21,502 nucleotides of DNA, from positions 1 through 21,502 of the forward strand of contig DAAQ01000023.1 in the NCBI GenBank assembly GCA_001701225.1. The letters are read 5' to 3'. Of the stretch, positions 1-7,125 are shown piece by piece; the stretch's first letter is position 1, and every line of letters begins with the position of its first letter. Made by a program: the position numbers and the translations under genes. The stretch is from Bacteroidales bacterium H5 (GTDB lineage: Bacteria > Bacteroidota > Bacteroidia > Bacteroidales > Muribaculaceae). Under the pieces are notes generated by a model, which ran no database searches, was not told the origin of the DNA, and worked only from the letters and a program-made list of their open reading frames with translations.

Positions 1-227
1 CCGGGCCTTTTCGGGCACTTGTCCTTCGTACTACACACGTTCGGCAATACCCTGAAAACGGGATGTTGATAAGTGTGTAAATAAGTGTTGAAAAGATTTC
101 AAAAGCTTTTCATAACTCTCTCTTGACTCGTATCTACAGAGGTGCGTATATGCGTCCCGGCGAGGTGGCCAAATTAGTTATTGTTTCTCTTTCAGTGGGT
201 TTTCAATAGGGTTATCTACAGAAACGG

Positions 228-259
228 GTTGTTTTACTCACAAAAAGTTCTTAACTTTG
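228..259 (+). promoter_or_regulatory. Possible promoter upstream of nadA
   Basis: GTTG at 228-231 and TAACTTTG at 252-259 are separated by 20 bp, which matches the Bacteroidetes arrangement of a -33 TTTG/TTG element and a -7 TAnnTTTG box. It would give a leader of about 200 nt before nadA and would run through the DnaA-like boxes. A weaker -7-like box, CATATTTG at 362-369, is closer to the gene. Confidence 0.4.
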
Positions 260-263
260 CACT

Positions 264-284
264 TTATTAACAGGATGTTAATAA
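264..284. repeat. Perfect 9-bp inverted repeat with 3-bp spacer
   Basis: TTATTAACA (264-272) and TGTTAATAA (276-284) are exact reverse complements separated by GGA. Each half is a two-mismatch variant of a DnaA box. The arrangement would suit a dimeric DNA-binding protein or a pair of opposed DnaA sites. Confidence 0.6.
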
Positions 285-467
285 CTATACTAAAGTGCTG
301 ATATATAGAGATAAGAGATGTTGATAACCCGTTCAATAATGTTAATGGGAGTGCAATAACCCATATTTGCAAGCATTTTGGGCAGAAGTTATCTTCTCTT
401 TTAACATCTATTACTCTTCTTCTTTAAAATTCTTATTCAAAAAATTTTTTTACAATTATAAAAACCA

Positions 468-1436
468 ATGAAAGCAGAGAAAGGGTTTGTGGAAGCCGAG
501 GTGCCCGCGGGGACTGACCTCGCGGCCGAGATCGCGCGCCTGAAAAAGGAGAAGAACGCGGTGATCCTGGCCCACTACTACACGCTGCCCGAGATTCAGG
601 ATGCGGCCGATTTCATAGGCGACTCGCTCGCGCTGGCCCGCATCGCCGAGGGTCTCGACAATGACATCATCGTGATGTGCGGCGTGCACTTCATGGGTGA
701 GACGGTCAAGATACTCTGCCCGGACAAGAAGGTGCTGGTGCCCGACCTCAACGCGGGATGCTCGCTGGCCGACAGCTGTCCGGCGCCGGAGCTGGAGGCG
801 TTCATCGCCGGGCATCCGGGACACACGGTGGTGTCGTATGTCAACACGTCGGCTGCGGTCAAGGCCCTGACCGATGTGGTGGTGACCTCGGGCAACGCCA
901 TGCAGATAGTGAATGCGCTCCCGTCCGGCGAGAAGATTATCTTCGGGCCAGACCGTAACCTGGGCAACTATATAAACTCGCAGACGGGCCGCGACATGGT
1001 GCTGTGGGACGGTGCGTGCCATGTGCACGAGCAGTTCTCGCTCGAGGGTATCATGGCCCTGAAACGCGAGCATCCCGAGGCCAAGGTGCTTGTGCATCCC
1101 GAGTGTCCGGCTCCCGTGCGTCTGGTGGCCGACAAGGTAGGCTCGACCGCCGTGCTGCTGAAGTGGGCCGAGGAGCAGCCTTATAAGGAGTATATCGTGG
1201 CGACCGAGAGCGGCATACTGCACGAGATGCGCCGCCGCTGTCCCGACAAGGTGTTTATCCCCGCGCCTCCGTCAGACTCGACCTGCGCATGCAACGACTG
1301 TTCGTTCATGAAGCTCAATACCCTGCGCAAACTATATCTGACCCTGCTCTATGAGCTCCCCGAGGTGACTGTGGACGCCACCATAATAGACCGCGCCCGC
1401 AAACCGATAGAGAGGATGCTGGAAATGAGTAAATAA
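468..1436 (+). CDS. nadA: Quinolinate synthase NadA
   Basis: A 322-residue protein that condenses iminoaspartate with dihydroxyacetone phosphate to form quinolinate, the pyridine precursor of NAD, using a [4Fe-4S] cluster in the cytoplasm. Diagnostic motifs are AHYYTLPEIQD (35-45), the cluster cysteine in MCGVHFMGET (Cys71), DLNAGCSLAD (93-102), the second cluster cysteine in DGACHVHE (Cys184) and a Cys-rich CACNDCSFMK segment (273-282) supplying the third, most likely Cys278. HPEC (210-213) and the C-terminal TLRKLYLTL segment also fit. Length is normal for the family. The ATG at 468 follows an A/T-rich leader without a Shine-Dalgarno sequence. nadB and nadC are not nearby. leuS begins 14 bp after its stop, so the two may be co-transcribed. 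Confidence 0.97.
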   Translation: MKAEKGFVEAEVPAGTDLAAEIARLKKEKNAVILAHYYTLPEIQDAADFIGDSLALARIAEGLDNDIIVMCGVHFMGETVKILCPDKKVLVPDLNAGCSLADSCPAPELEAFIAGHPGHTVVSYVNTSAAVKALTDVVVTSGNAMQIVNALPSGEKIIFGPDRNLGNYINSQTGRDMVLWDGACHVHEQFSLEGIMALKREHPEAKVLVHPECPAPVRLVADKVGSTAVLLKWAEEQPYKEYIVATESGILHEMRRRCPDKVFIPAPPSDSTCACNDCSFMKLNTLRKLYLTLLYELPEVTVDATIIDRARKPIERMLEMSK

Positions 1437-1450
1437 AGGTTTTGTTCATT

Positions 1451-4228
1451 ATGGAATACAATCATAAATCAATCGAGTCGCGCTGGCAGCGTCAGTGGCG
1501 CGACGACAAGGTCTATAAGACCGAGATAGACCCTTCGAGACCCAAGTTCTATGTGCTCGACATGTTCCCCTATCCTTCGGGTGCGGGTCTGCATGTGGGA
1601 CACCCCTTAGGCTATATAGCATCAGACATATTCTCGCGCTACAAGCGTCTGCGCGGTTTCAATGTGCTTCACCCGATGGGCTATGACGCCTACGGCCTTC
1701 CCGCCGAGCAGTATGCCATCCAGACGGGACAGCACCCCGAGAAGACCACCCGCCAGAACATAGCCCGCTATCGCGAGCAGCTCGACAAGATCGGCTTCTG
1801 CTATGACTGGGACCGCGAGGTGCGCACATGCGACCCCGGTTTCTACAAGTGGACCCAATGGGCGTTCATGAAGATGTTCGAGAGCTATTTTGACACCGCC
1901 GAGAACAAGGCCAAGCCTGTCGCCGACCTCGTGAAGCATCTCGAGACACGCGGCACCGAGGGACTGACCGCCGCCGGTTCGGAGCCTATAGAGCTGACCG
2001 CCGCCGAGTGGAACGCCATGGACGAGAAGCAGAAGAGCGACACTCTCATGAACTGGCGCCTGGCATATCTCGGCAACACGATGGTGAACTGGTGTCCGGC
2101 CCTGGGCACAGTGCTTGCCAACGATGAGGTGAGCGAGGGCGTGAGCGTGCGCGGCGGACACCCCGTGGAGCAGAAGCTGATGTATCAGTGGTGCCTGCGT
2201 GTGTCGGCATACGCTCAGAGGCTTCTTGACGGCCTCGAGACGCTCGACTGGACCGACTCCCTAAAGGAGACCCAGCGCAACTGGATCGGACGCTCTGAAG
2301 GCGCCGAGATGCGTTTTCCCATCGCCGGAAGGGATGACCTCGACCTGCTCATATTCACCACCCGCGCCGACACTGTGTTCGGCGTGACATTCATGGTTCT
2401 CGCCCCCGAGAGCGAGTACGTGGATATGGTCACCACCCCCGGGCAGCGCAAGGCCGTCGACGAGTATCTCGACTCGATCAAGCACAAGACCGAGCGCGAG
2501 CGCATGATTGACAAGAAGGTATCGGGCGTGTTTACCGGCTCGTATGCCGTCAACCCGCTTACGGGCAAGGAGATTCCCGTCTATGTCAGCGACTATGTGC
2601 TGGCCGGATACGGCACAGGTGCCATCATGGCCGTGCCCGCGCACGACAGCCGCGACTATGCCTTCGCCCGTCATTTCGACCTCCCCATAATCCCCCTCAT
2701 CGAGGGTGCCGATGTGAGCGAGGAGAGCTTCGACGCCAAGAGCGGCAAGATGATAAACAGCTCGTCAGACCGTCTCGACCTCAACGGACTCGAGGTGAAG
2801 GACGCCATCGCCGCCGCCAAGCGCTATATCGAGGAAGCCGGGATAGGCCGTGTCAAGGTAAACTACCGCCTCAGGGACGCCATCTTCAGCCGTCAGCGCT
2901 ATTGGGGCGAACCCTTCCCCGTATATTATAAGGAGGGGATTCCCACGTTGATGTCCGAGGACAAGCTTCCCCTGCTGCTCCCTGAGATAGACAAGTATCT
3001 CCCCACCGAGAGCGGCGAGCCCCCGCTGGGGCGTGCAAAAGGCTGGGTGACCGAGGATGGCTATCCCATCGAGCTCAACACGATGCCCGGATTCGCAGGC
3101 TCGTCGGCCTACTATCTGCGCTATATGGACCCCCACAACGACAGCGCGCTCGTCAGCCCCGAGGCCGACGGATACTGGCGTAATGTCGACCTCTATATCG
3201 GCGGCACGGAGCATGCCACAGGCCACCTCATCTATTCGAGGTTCTGGAACAAGTTCCTCTATGACCTCGGCGTGGTGTGCGAGCCCGAGCCCTTCAAGAA
3301 GCTCATCAACCAGGGCATGATCCAGGGACGCAGCAACTTTGTGTACCGCATCAAGGACACGAACACATTCGTGTCTTACGGCCTGAAGAAAGATTATGAC
3401 GTGACCCCTATCCATGTCGACGTGAACATCGTGAGCAACGATGTGCTTGACCTCGACAAGTTCCGCGCATGGAGGCCCGAGTTCAACGATGCAGAGTTCA
3501 TACTCGAGGATGGCAGATATGTCTGCGGATATGCCGTTGAGAAGATGTCAAAGTCGATGTTCAACGTGGTCAATCCCGACGACATCGTAGAGCGCTATGG
3601 AGCCGATACGCTGAGGCTCTACGAGATGTTCCTCGGCCCGCTCGAGCAGAGCAAGCCCTGGGACACCAACGGCATCGACGGCGTCAACCGCTTCCTCAAG
3701 AAACTCTGGGGACTCTACTACAAGGGCGACACGCTGCTTGTCGACGACAGCGAGCCCTCGGCCGAGGCCCTGAAATCGCTCCACAAGCTGATAAAGAAGG
3801 TCACCGGCGACATCGAGACATTCTCGTACAACACCTCTGTAGCCGCGTTCATGATATGTGTCAACGAGCTCTCGCAGCTCAAGTGCCACTCGCGCGCCAT
3901 ACTCGAGCCGCTGCTGATAGTGCTTGCTCCCTTCGCGCCCCATATCGCCGAAGAGCTCTGGCACTCGGCACTCGGCCACGACACCACCATCAACGATGCC
4001 GGGTGGCCCGCATGGAACGAGGAGTATCTTGTCGAGTCGAAGGCCAGGTATGCCGTATCGTTCAACGGCAAGGCCCGCTTCAACATCGAGGTACCTGCCG
4101 ACATGAGCGCTGACGACGTGCAGGCCGTGGCCATGGCCCACGAGGGTGCGGCCAAGTGGCTCGATGGCAAGACCGTGCGCAAGGTCATCGTGGTGCCCGG
4201 CAAGATAGTCAATATTGTCGTGGGATAA
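1451..4228 (+). CDS. leuS: Leucyl-tRNA synthetase
   Basis: A 925-residue class I synthetase that charges tRNA-Leu. The HIGH signature is HVGH at 48-51 and KMSKS lies at 698-702. The CP1 editing domain shows its threonine-rich TTRADTVFG segment (303-311) and the conserved VPAHDSRDYAFA (Asp402 matching the amino-group-binding Asp of editing domains). A tRNA-binding C-terminal domain follows. I chose the ATG at 1451 (MEYNHKSIESRWQRQW); a TTG nine bases upstream is in frame but unlikely. Two features differ from E. coli: an insertion of roughly 60 residues at about 140-205, and a zinc-hairpin region where Cys215 (NWCP) remains but the later cysteines are replaced (EGVSVRGGHP). Both look like lineage variation, because the reading frame and catalytic motifs are intact. 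Confidence 0.97.
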   Translation: MEYNHKSIESRWQRQWRDDKVYKTEIDPSRPKFYVLDMFPYPSGAGLHVGHPLGYIASDIFSRYKRLRGFNVLHPMGYDAYGLPAEQYAIQTGQHPEKTTRQNIARYREQLDKIGFCYDWDREVRTCDPGFYKWTQWAFMKMFESYFDTAENKAKPVADLVKHLETRGTEGLTAAGSEPIELTAAEWNAMDEKQKSDTLMNWRLAYLGNTMVNWCPALGTVLANDEVSEGVSVRGGHPVEQKLMYQWCLRVSAYAQRLLDGLETLDWTDSLKETQRNWIGRSEGAEMRFPIAGRDDLDLLIFTTRADTVFGVTFMVLAPESEYVDMVTTPGQRKAVDEYLDSIKHKTERERMIDKKVSGVFTGSYAVNPLTGKEIPVYVSDYVLAGYGTGAIMAVPAHDSRDYAFARHFDLPIIPLIEGADVSEESFDAKSGKMINSSSDRLDLNGLEVKDAIAAAKRYIEEAGIGRVKVNYRLRDAIFSRQRYWGEPFPVYYKEGIPTLMSEDKLPLLLPEIDKYLPTESGEPPLGRAKGWVTEDGYPIELNTMPGFAGSSAYYLRYMDPHNDSALVSPEADGYWRNVDLYIGGTEHATGHLIYSRFWNKFLYDLGVVCEPEPFKKLINQGMIQGRSNFVYRIKDTNTFVSYGLKKDYDVTPIHVDVNIVSNDVLDLDKFRAWRPEFNDAEFILEDGRYVCGYAVEKMSKSMFNVVNPDDIVERYGADTLRLYEMFLGPLEQSKPWDTNGIDGVNRFLKKLWGLYYKGDTLLVDDSEPSAEALKSLHKLIKKVTGDIETFSYNTSVAAFMICVNELSQLKCHSRAILEPLLIVLAPFAPHIAEELWHSALGHDTTINDAGWPAWNEEYLVESKARYAVSFNGKARFNIEVPADMSADDVQAVAMAHEGAAKWLDGKTVRKVIVVPGKIVNIVVG

Positions 4229-4241
4229 GATAGTTTTGCTG

Positions 4242-4259
4242 GTTCAACTAGTTCAACTA
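4242..4259. repeat. Tandem 9-bp repeat (2 copies) after leuS
   Basis: GTTCAACTA occurs twice head to tail (4242-4250, 4251-4259), followed by related ACTAG and CAACTA fragments to about 4276. The unit is nearly self-complementary (CTAGTT-C-AACTAG). It resembles in style the 9-bp repeats between pyrH and frr. Confidence 0.7.
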
Positions 4260-4295
4260 GAAAAACTAGACCAACTATAACCACCCAAAAACAAA

Positions 4296-4331
4296 AAAAT
4301 CGGGCGAAATTATGATATTTCGCCCGATTTT
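4296..4331 (+). terminator. Intrinsic terminator of leuS
   Basis: A perfect 15-bp stem, AAAATCGGGCGAAAT (4296-4310) with ATTTCGCCCGATTTT (4317-4331), closed by the 6-nt loop TATGAT. The right arm ends in TTTT, and an A tract precedes the left arm, so it could work in both directions. It lies 68 bp after the leuS stop and ends only 3 bp before the -7 box of pyrH. Confidence 0.85.
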
Positions 4332-4334
4332 GCA

Positions 4335-4342
4335 TATCTTTG
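4335..4342 (+). promoter_or_regulatory. pyrH -7 promoter box
   Basis: TATCTTTG matches the Bacteroidetes -7 consensus TAnnTTTG exactly. It lies 17 bp before the pyrH ATG, which implies a very short leader. No good TTTG element is seen 19-20 bp upstream, because that position falls inside the leuS terminator hairpin. Confidence 0.65.
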
Positions 4343-4359
4343 TAAAAAATAGCATCTAT

Positions 4360-5073
4360 ATGGAACTGAAATACAAACGTATCCTCCTGAAACTGAGCGG
4401 TGAGTCGCTCATGGGAAACCAGGGTTACGGCATCGACACCGTACGTCTTGACGAATATGCCCGCCAGATAGCCCGCATAGCCGGTATGGGTGTGCAGGTA
4501 GCCATCGTGATAGGTGGCGGCAACATCTTCCGCGGTCTCTCGGGCGCTGCAAAGGGCTTTGACCGCGTGAAAGGTGACCAGATGGGTATGCTGGCCACCG
4601 TAATCAATTCGCTGGCTCTGTCATCAGCTCTCGAGGCCATAGGGCAACCTGCGCGAGTGCTTACAGCCATCAACATGTATCCCATAGGCGAGCAGTACTC
4701 AAACCGCCGTGCAATCGAGGCCATCGAGCGCGGTGAGGTCGCCATCATGGCCGGAGGCACGGGCAATCCGTTCTTCACCACCGACACCGGCAGCGCCCTG
4801 CGCGGCATCGAGGTAGGCGCCGACATAATGCTCAAGGGCACACGCGTCGACGGCGTATATACGGCCGACCCCGAGAAGGATCCCACAGCCGTCAAGTTTG
4901 ACGAGATAACATACGACGAGGTCCTGGCCCGTAACCTGCGCGTCATGGACATCACCGCCACCGCCCTGTGCAAGGAGAACGGCCTGCCCATCCTCGTGTT
5001 CGACATGGATACCCCTGGCAACCTGCTCAAGGTAATCGAAGGGCAGAATATCGGCACAAGGATACATCCCTGA
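4360..5073 (+). CDS. pyrH: UMP kinase
   Basis: A 237-residue amino-acid-kinase-fold enzyme that phosphorylates UMP to UDP with ATP in the cytoplasm, the committed step from UMP to UTP and CTP. Visible motifs are the N-terminal KRILLKLSGESL (6-17), VIGGGNIFRG (50-59), the UMP-binding region GTGNPFFTTDTGSALR (133-148), and TRVDGVYTADPEKDP (161-175). Length is normal. The ATG at 4360 gives the family-typical MELKYKRILLKLSGE start. An in-frame extension back to 4312 would run through the leuS terminator and the promoter box, so it is rejected. pyrH followed by frr is a conserved bacterial pair; rpsB and tsf, which often precede it elsewhere, are absent here. Confidence 0.96.
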   Translation: MELKYKRILLKLSGESLMGNQGYGIDTVRLDEYARQIARIAGMGVQVAIVIGGGNIFRGLSGAAKGFDRVKGDQMGMLATVINSLALSSALEAIGQPARVLTAINMYPIGEQYSNRRAIEAIERGEVAIMAGGTGNPFFTTDTGSALRGIEVGADIMLKGTRVDGVYTADPEKDPTAVKFDEITYDEVLARNLRVMDITATALCKENGLPILVFDMDTPGNLLKVIEGQNIGTRIHP

Positions 5074-5093
5074 GAGGGAAGAATTATATAAGA

Positions 5094-5129
5094 CTTATAA
5101 ATCTTATAAGTCTTATAAATCTTATAAAA
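5094..5129. repeat. Four tandem 9-bp repeats between pyrH and frr
   Basis: CTTATAAAT, CTTATAAGT, CTTATAAAT and CTTATAAAA run head to tail (5094-5129), with flanking partial copies (TATATAAGA before, CATATAAGC after). The core CTTATAAG is palindromic, so the array can fold on itself. Alternating variants suggest duplication of an 18-bp pair. Confidence 0.85.
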
Positions 5130-5149
5130 CATATAAGCAATATTCCCCT

Positions 5150-5177
5150 CTTTAAACTTTAAACTATAATCTTTAAA
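5150..5177. repeat. Four tandem 7-bp repeats before frr
   Basis: CTTTAAA, CTTTAAA, CTATAAT, CTTTAAA run head to tail (5150-5177). The third copy has diverged. The array ends 13 bp before the frr start codon, so its length would affect the leader of frr. Confidence 0.8.
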
Positions 5178-5190
5178 CCCAATACCTACT

Positions 5191-5748
5191 ATGTCCCCTT
5201 CAGACTATCTTGATCCCGCTGAGGAGAAAATGGAGCTCGCCGTGGCTTATCTTGACGAGGCTCTCGCCCATATCCGTGCCGGCAAGGCCAATCCCAAAAT
5301 CCTTGATGCCGTGCGTGTGAGCTATTATGGCTCTAACGTGCCTGTATCGAATGTGGCCAATGTCTCGGTGCCCGACGCACGCACCATCATGATTACTCCC
5401 TGGGAGAAAGCCATGTTCAAGGAGATCGAGAAGGCCATCATCAATTCCGAGCTCGGCATCATGCCCGAGAACAACGGCGAGGTGATACGCCTCTCTATCC
5501 CGCCCCTCACCGAAGACCGCCGCAAGAATCTTGTAAAGCAGAGCAAGGCCGAGGCCGAGAATGCCAAGGTGAGCGTGCGCAACGCCCGCCGCGATGCCAT
5601 AGAGGGCCTCAAGAAGGCCGTGAAGCAGGGCATGAGCGAGGATGTGGAGAAGGATGCCGAGGCCTCCGTACAGAAGCTCCATGACAAGTATCTCAAGAAG
5701 ATTGACGAGCTCTTTGCCGCCAAGGAGAAGGAGATTCTCACCGTCTGA
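5191..5748 (+). CDS. frr: Ribosome recycling factor
   Basis: A 185-residue, tRNA-shaped protein that, with EF-G, splits post-termination ribosomes. The conserved N-terminal segment AHIRAGKANP (26-35) corresponds to the family motif around the conserved Arg. The middle beta domain contains NVSVPDARTIMITPWEK and NNGEVIRLSIPPLTEDRRK, and the C-terminal helix is rich in charged residues. Length equals the family norm. It lies 117 bp after pyrH, across short tandem repeats. I saw no clear promoter box in that spacer, so co-transcription with pyrH is likely. A strong hairpin terminator follows the stop. Confidence 0.97.
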   Translation: MSPSDYLDPAEEKMELAVAYLDEALAHIRAGKANPKILDAVRVSYYGSNVPVSNVANVSVPDARTIMITPWEKAMFKEIEKAIINSELGIMPENNGEVIRLSIPPLTEDRRKNLVKQSKAEAENAKVSVRNARRDAIEGLKKAVKQGMSEDVEKDAEASVQKLHDKYLKKIDELFAAKEKEILTV

Positions 5749-5764
5749 GCCTCTGCCGCAACGA

Positions 5765-5875
5765 TAACATACAACAGACCCGGTCCGACTGCATCGCGCA
5801 TTGGACCGGGTCTTTGAATTTTAATAGATTAACATAACAGCGGCCCGGCAGCGTCGCGCATTGGACCGTGTCTCT
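5765..5875. repeat. Imperfect duplication of the frr terminator region
   Basis: The segment AACATACAACAG ... GCATCGCGCATTGGACC ... GGGTCT (5765-5813) is repeated as AACATAACAG ... GCGTCGCGCATTGGACC ... GTGTCT (5830-5873). The second copy's left arm is degraded (CGGCCCGG), so it should no longer fold into the strong hairpin. Roughly 45-50 bp per copy, about 65 bp apart. Confidence 0.75.
5776..5813 (+). terminator. Intrinsic terminator of frr
   Basis: Stem AGACCCGGTCC (5776-5786) with GGACCGGGTCT (5803-5813), 11 perfect pairs, 16-nt loop, followed by TTGAATTTTAATAG. It lies 28 bp after the frr stop. A decayed second copy follows at about 5829-5873. Confidence 0.85.
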
Positions 5876-5879
5876 TTGC

Positions 5880-5900
5880 GGAGCCGCCCTGAGGCGGTCC
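5880..5900 (-). terminator. Possible hairpin after efp
   Basis: Reading the minus strand just after efp, GGACCGCC pairs with GGCGGCTCC across the loop TCAG with one bulged base. No T tract follows, so it is a weak candidate; the frr hairpin at 5776-5813 could also stop transcripts from this side. Confidence 0.35.
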
Positions 5901-5915
5901 GTAGGGGGGAGTATG

Positions 5916-6479
5916 TTATTTCACACGCTCTACGTACGAGCCGTCGCGTGTGTCGATGCGTACCTTGTCGCCGATGTTGCAGAAGAGGGGCACACGTACC
6001 TCGGCGCCTGTCTCGACTGTGGCGGGCTTGAGGGTGTTGGTGGCGGTGTCACCCTTGATGCCGGGCTCGGTATAGGTGATCTCGAGCACTACCGAGGTGG
6101 GCATGTCGCAGGTCAGGATGGTCTCTGACTCGGCATGTACGTTGGCCTCGCACACGTCACCTTCTTTGAGGAATTCCACGCCCTCGATGCTCTCGCCGGG
6201 GAGGATTACCTCTTCCCAGGTCTCGGTGTGGAGGAAATGATAGCCCATGTCGTCCTTGTAGGAGTACTGGTAGGGACGGCGCTCGATGCGCACCTCGTTC
6301 ACCTTGACACCCGAGTTCCAGGTCTTGTCAAGGATACGGCCTGTACGGACGTTCTTGAGTTTGGTGCGTACGAAAGCCGGGCCTTTTCCGGGCTTCACGT
6401 GGAGGAATTCGACGATGAAATAGTACTGGCCGTCGATATCGAGGCACATACCGTTCTTAAAGTCTGCAGTTGTTGCCAT
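5916..6479 (-). CDS. efp: Translation elongation factor P
   Basis: A 187-residue, three-domain protein that binds between the P and E sites of the ribosome and rescues stalling at polyproline stretches. Domain I (about 1-65) carries the loop PGKGPAF with Lys32 at the tip, the position that is post-translationally modified in many bacteria (Lys34 in E. coli, Arg32 in Pseudomonas). The C-terminal domain shows GIKGDTATNTLKPATVETGAEVRVPLFCNIGDKVRIDTRDG-type OB-fold sequence. The ATG at 6479 (MATTADFKNGMCLDIDG) is the family start; longer in-frame starts run into the slyD-like gene and are rejected. No modification gene (epmA, epmB, earP) is in the window. It lies 58 bp after the slyD-like gene and is probably co-transcribed with it. 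Confidence 0.96.
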   Translation of the reverse strand: MATTADFKNGMCLDIDGQYYFIVEFLHVKPGKGPAFVRTKLKNVRTGRILDKTWNSGVKVNEVRIERRPYQYSYKDDMGYHFLHTETWEEVILPGESIEGVEFLKEGDVCEANVHAESETILTCDMPTSVVLEITYTEPGIKGDTATNTLKPATVETGAEVRVPLFCNIGDKVRIDTRDGSYVERVK

Positions 6480-6537
6480 TATGATTGGTTTAGCTGTATT
6501 GTTTTGTTGTTTTGATTGATTCGTGTCTGTGTGGGGC

Positions 6538-7125
6538 TCACTCGCATCCGCCGCAGCATCCTCCCTGACCGCAGTCAGAATTCTGGCCGCCGCAGCATCC
6601 GCCACCTCCGCAACCGCCTCCGCAGCCGCTGAAATAGGGTCGCAGCTCTTCGGGAGTGGCGTCGCGCACGGTGAGCACCTTGCCTGTGAAATGCAGGTCC
6701 TTACCCACCAGCGGGTGGTTGAAGTCCATGGTCACGTTCTCGGCGGTGAGGCCCTTGACCATGCCTGTTATCTGGTATCCGTCGGCGGTTATCATCGGCA
6801 GCAGGGCGCCCGGCTTGACACGGTCGGTGTCCACCTGGCCCTCGTCGTCGGTGAAGAGATCGATGGGGAGGGTCACCACATCGTCGGGCGAGTAGAGGAA
6901 TCCCTGCTCGGCGGGGACAGCGACGTCAAACGCGTCACCGGCCTTCATGCCTGCGAGCTTTGCGGCAAGTCCCTCGACGAGGCCGGGGGTGATGCCGTAG
7001 ATGAAACACTCGGGCTGTGTGGCCTCGACTGTGTGTACCAGTTCCTTCTTGCCGTCCTTGCCTACGGTATAGAGGTCGTAGGCTATCTCGACATACTGGC
7101 CGGGGGTGATTGTTGAGGCTGACAT
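6538..7125 (-). CDS. FKBP-type prolyl isomerase, SlyD-like, with Cys-rich tail
   Basis: A 195-residue cytoplasmic peptidyl-prolyl isomerase and chaperone of the SlyD type. The FKBP half is split by the insert-in-flap domain: YGITPGLVEGLAAKLAGMKAGD (43-64) and VPAEQGF (70-76) precede the insert, and FNHPLVGKDLHFTGKV (135-150) follows. The tail (166-195) is almost only Gly and Cys, with eight cysteines in CxxxC, CC and CxxC spacings. This replaces the His-rich nickel-binding tail of E. coli SlyD, so metal binding by thiolates is a reasonable inference. The start ATG abuts the stop of the upstream zinc-ribbon gene with no gap, which suggests translational coupling. Confidence 0.92.
   Translation of the reverse strand: MSASTITPGQYVEIAYDLYTVGKDGKKELVHTVEATQPECFIYGITPGLVEGLAAKLAGMKAGDAFDVAVPAEQGFLYSPDDVVTLPIDLFTDDEGQVDTDRVKPGALLPMITADGYQITGMVKGLTAENVTMDFNHPLVGKDLHFTGKVLTVRDATPEELRPYFSGCGGGCGGGGCCGGQNSDCGQGGCCGGCE

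Larger units (their letters stand above)
61..460. other. Candidate replication origin (oriC-like DnaA-box cluster)
   Basis: This AT-rich stretch has no open reading frame of note and contains several 9-mers close to the DnaA box TTATCCACA. TTATCTACA lies at 212-220. TGTTGATAA (reverse of TTATCAACA) lies at 64-72 and again at 319-327, both inside the identical 11-mer GATGTTGATAA. TTATTAACA lies at 264-272 and its exact reverse complement at 276-284. A strongly A/T-rich tract at about 421-465, just before nadA, could serve as an unwinding element. DnaA boxes plus an AT-rich tract are the known ingredients of bacterial origins. No box matches the consensus exactly, and dnaA is not in the window, so the call rests on clustering alone. 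The alternative is an ordinary AT-rich regulatory spacer. Confidence 0.5.

Noticed and set aside
1..20. Right arm of a terminator for a gene left of the window
   Set aside because: CGGGCCTTTT looks like a terminator's end, but the left arm would be outside the window and cannot be verified.
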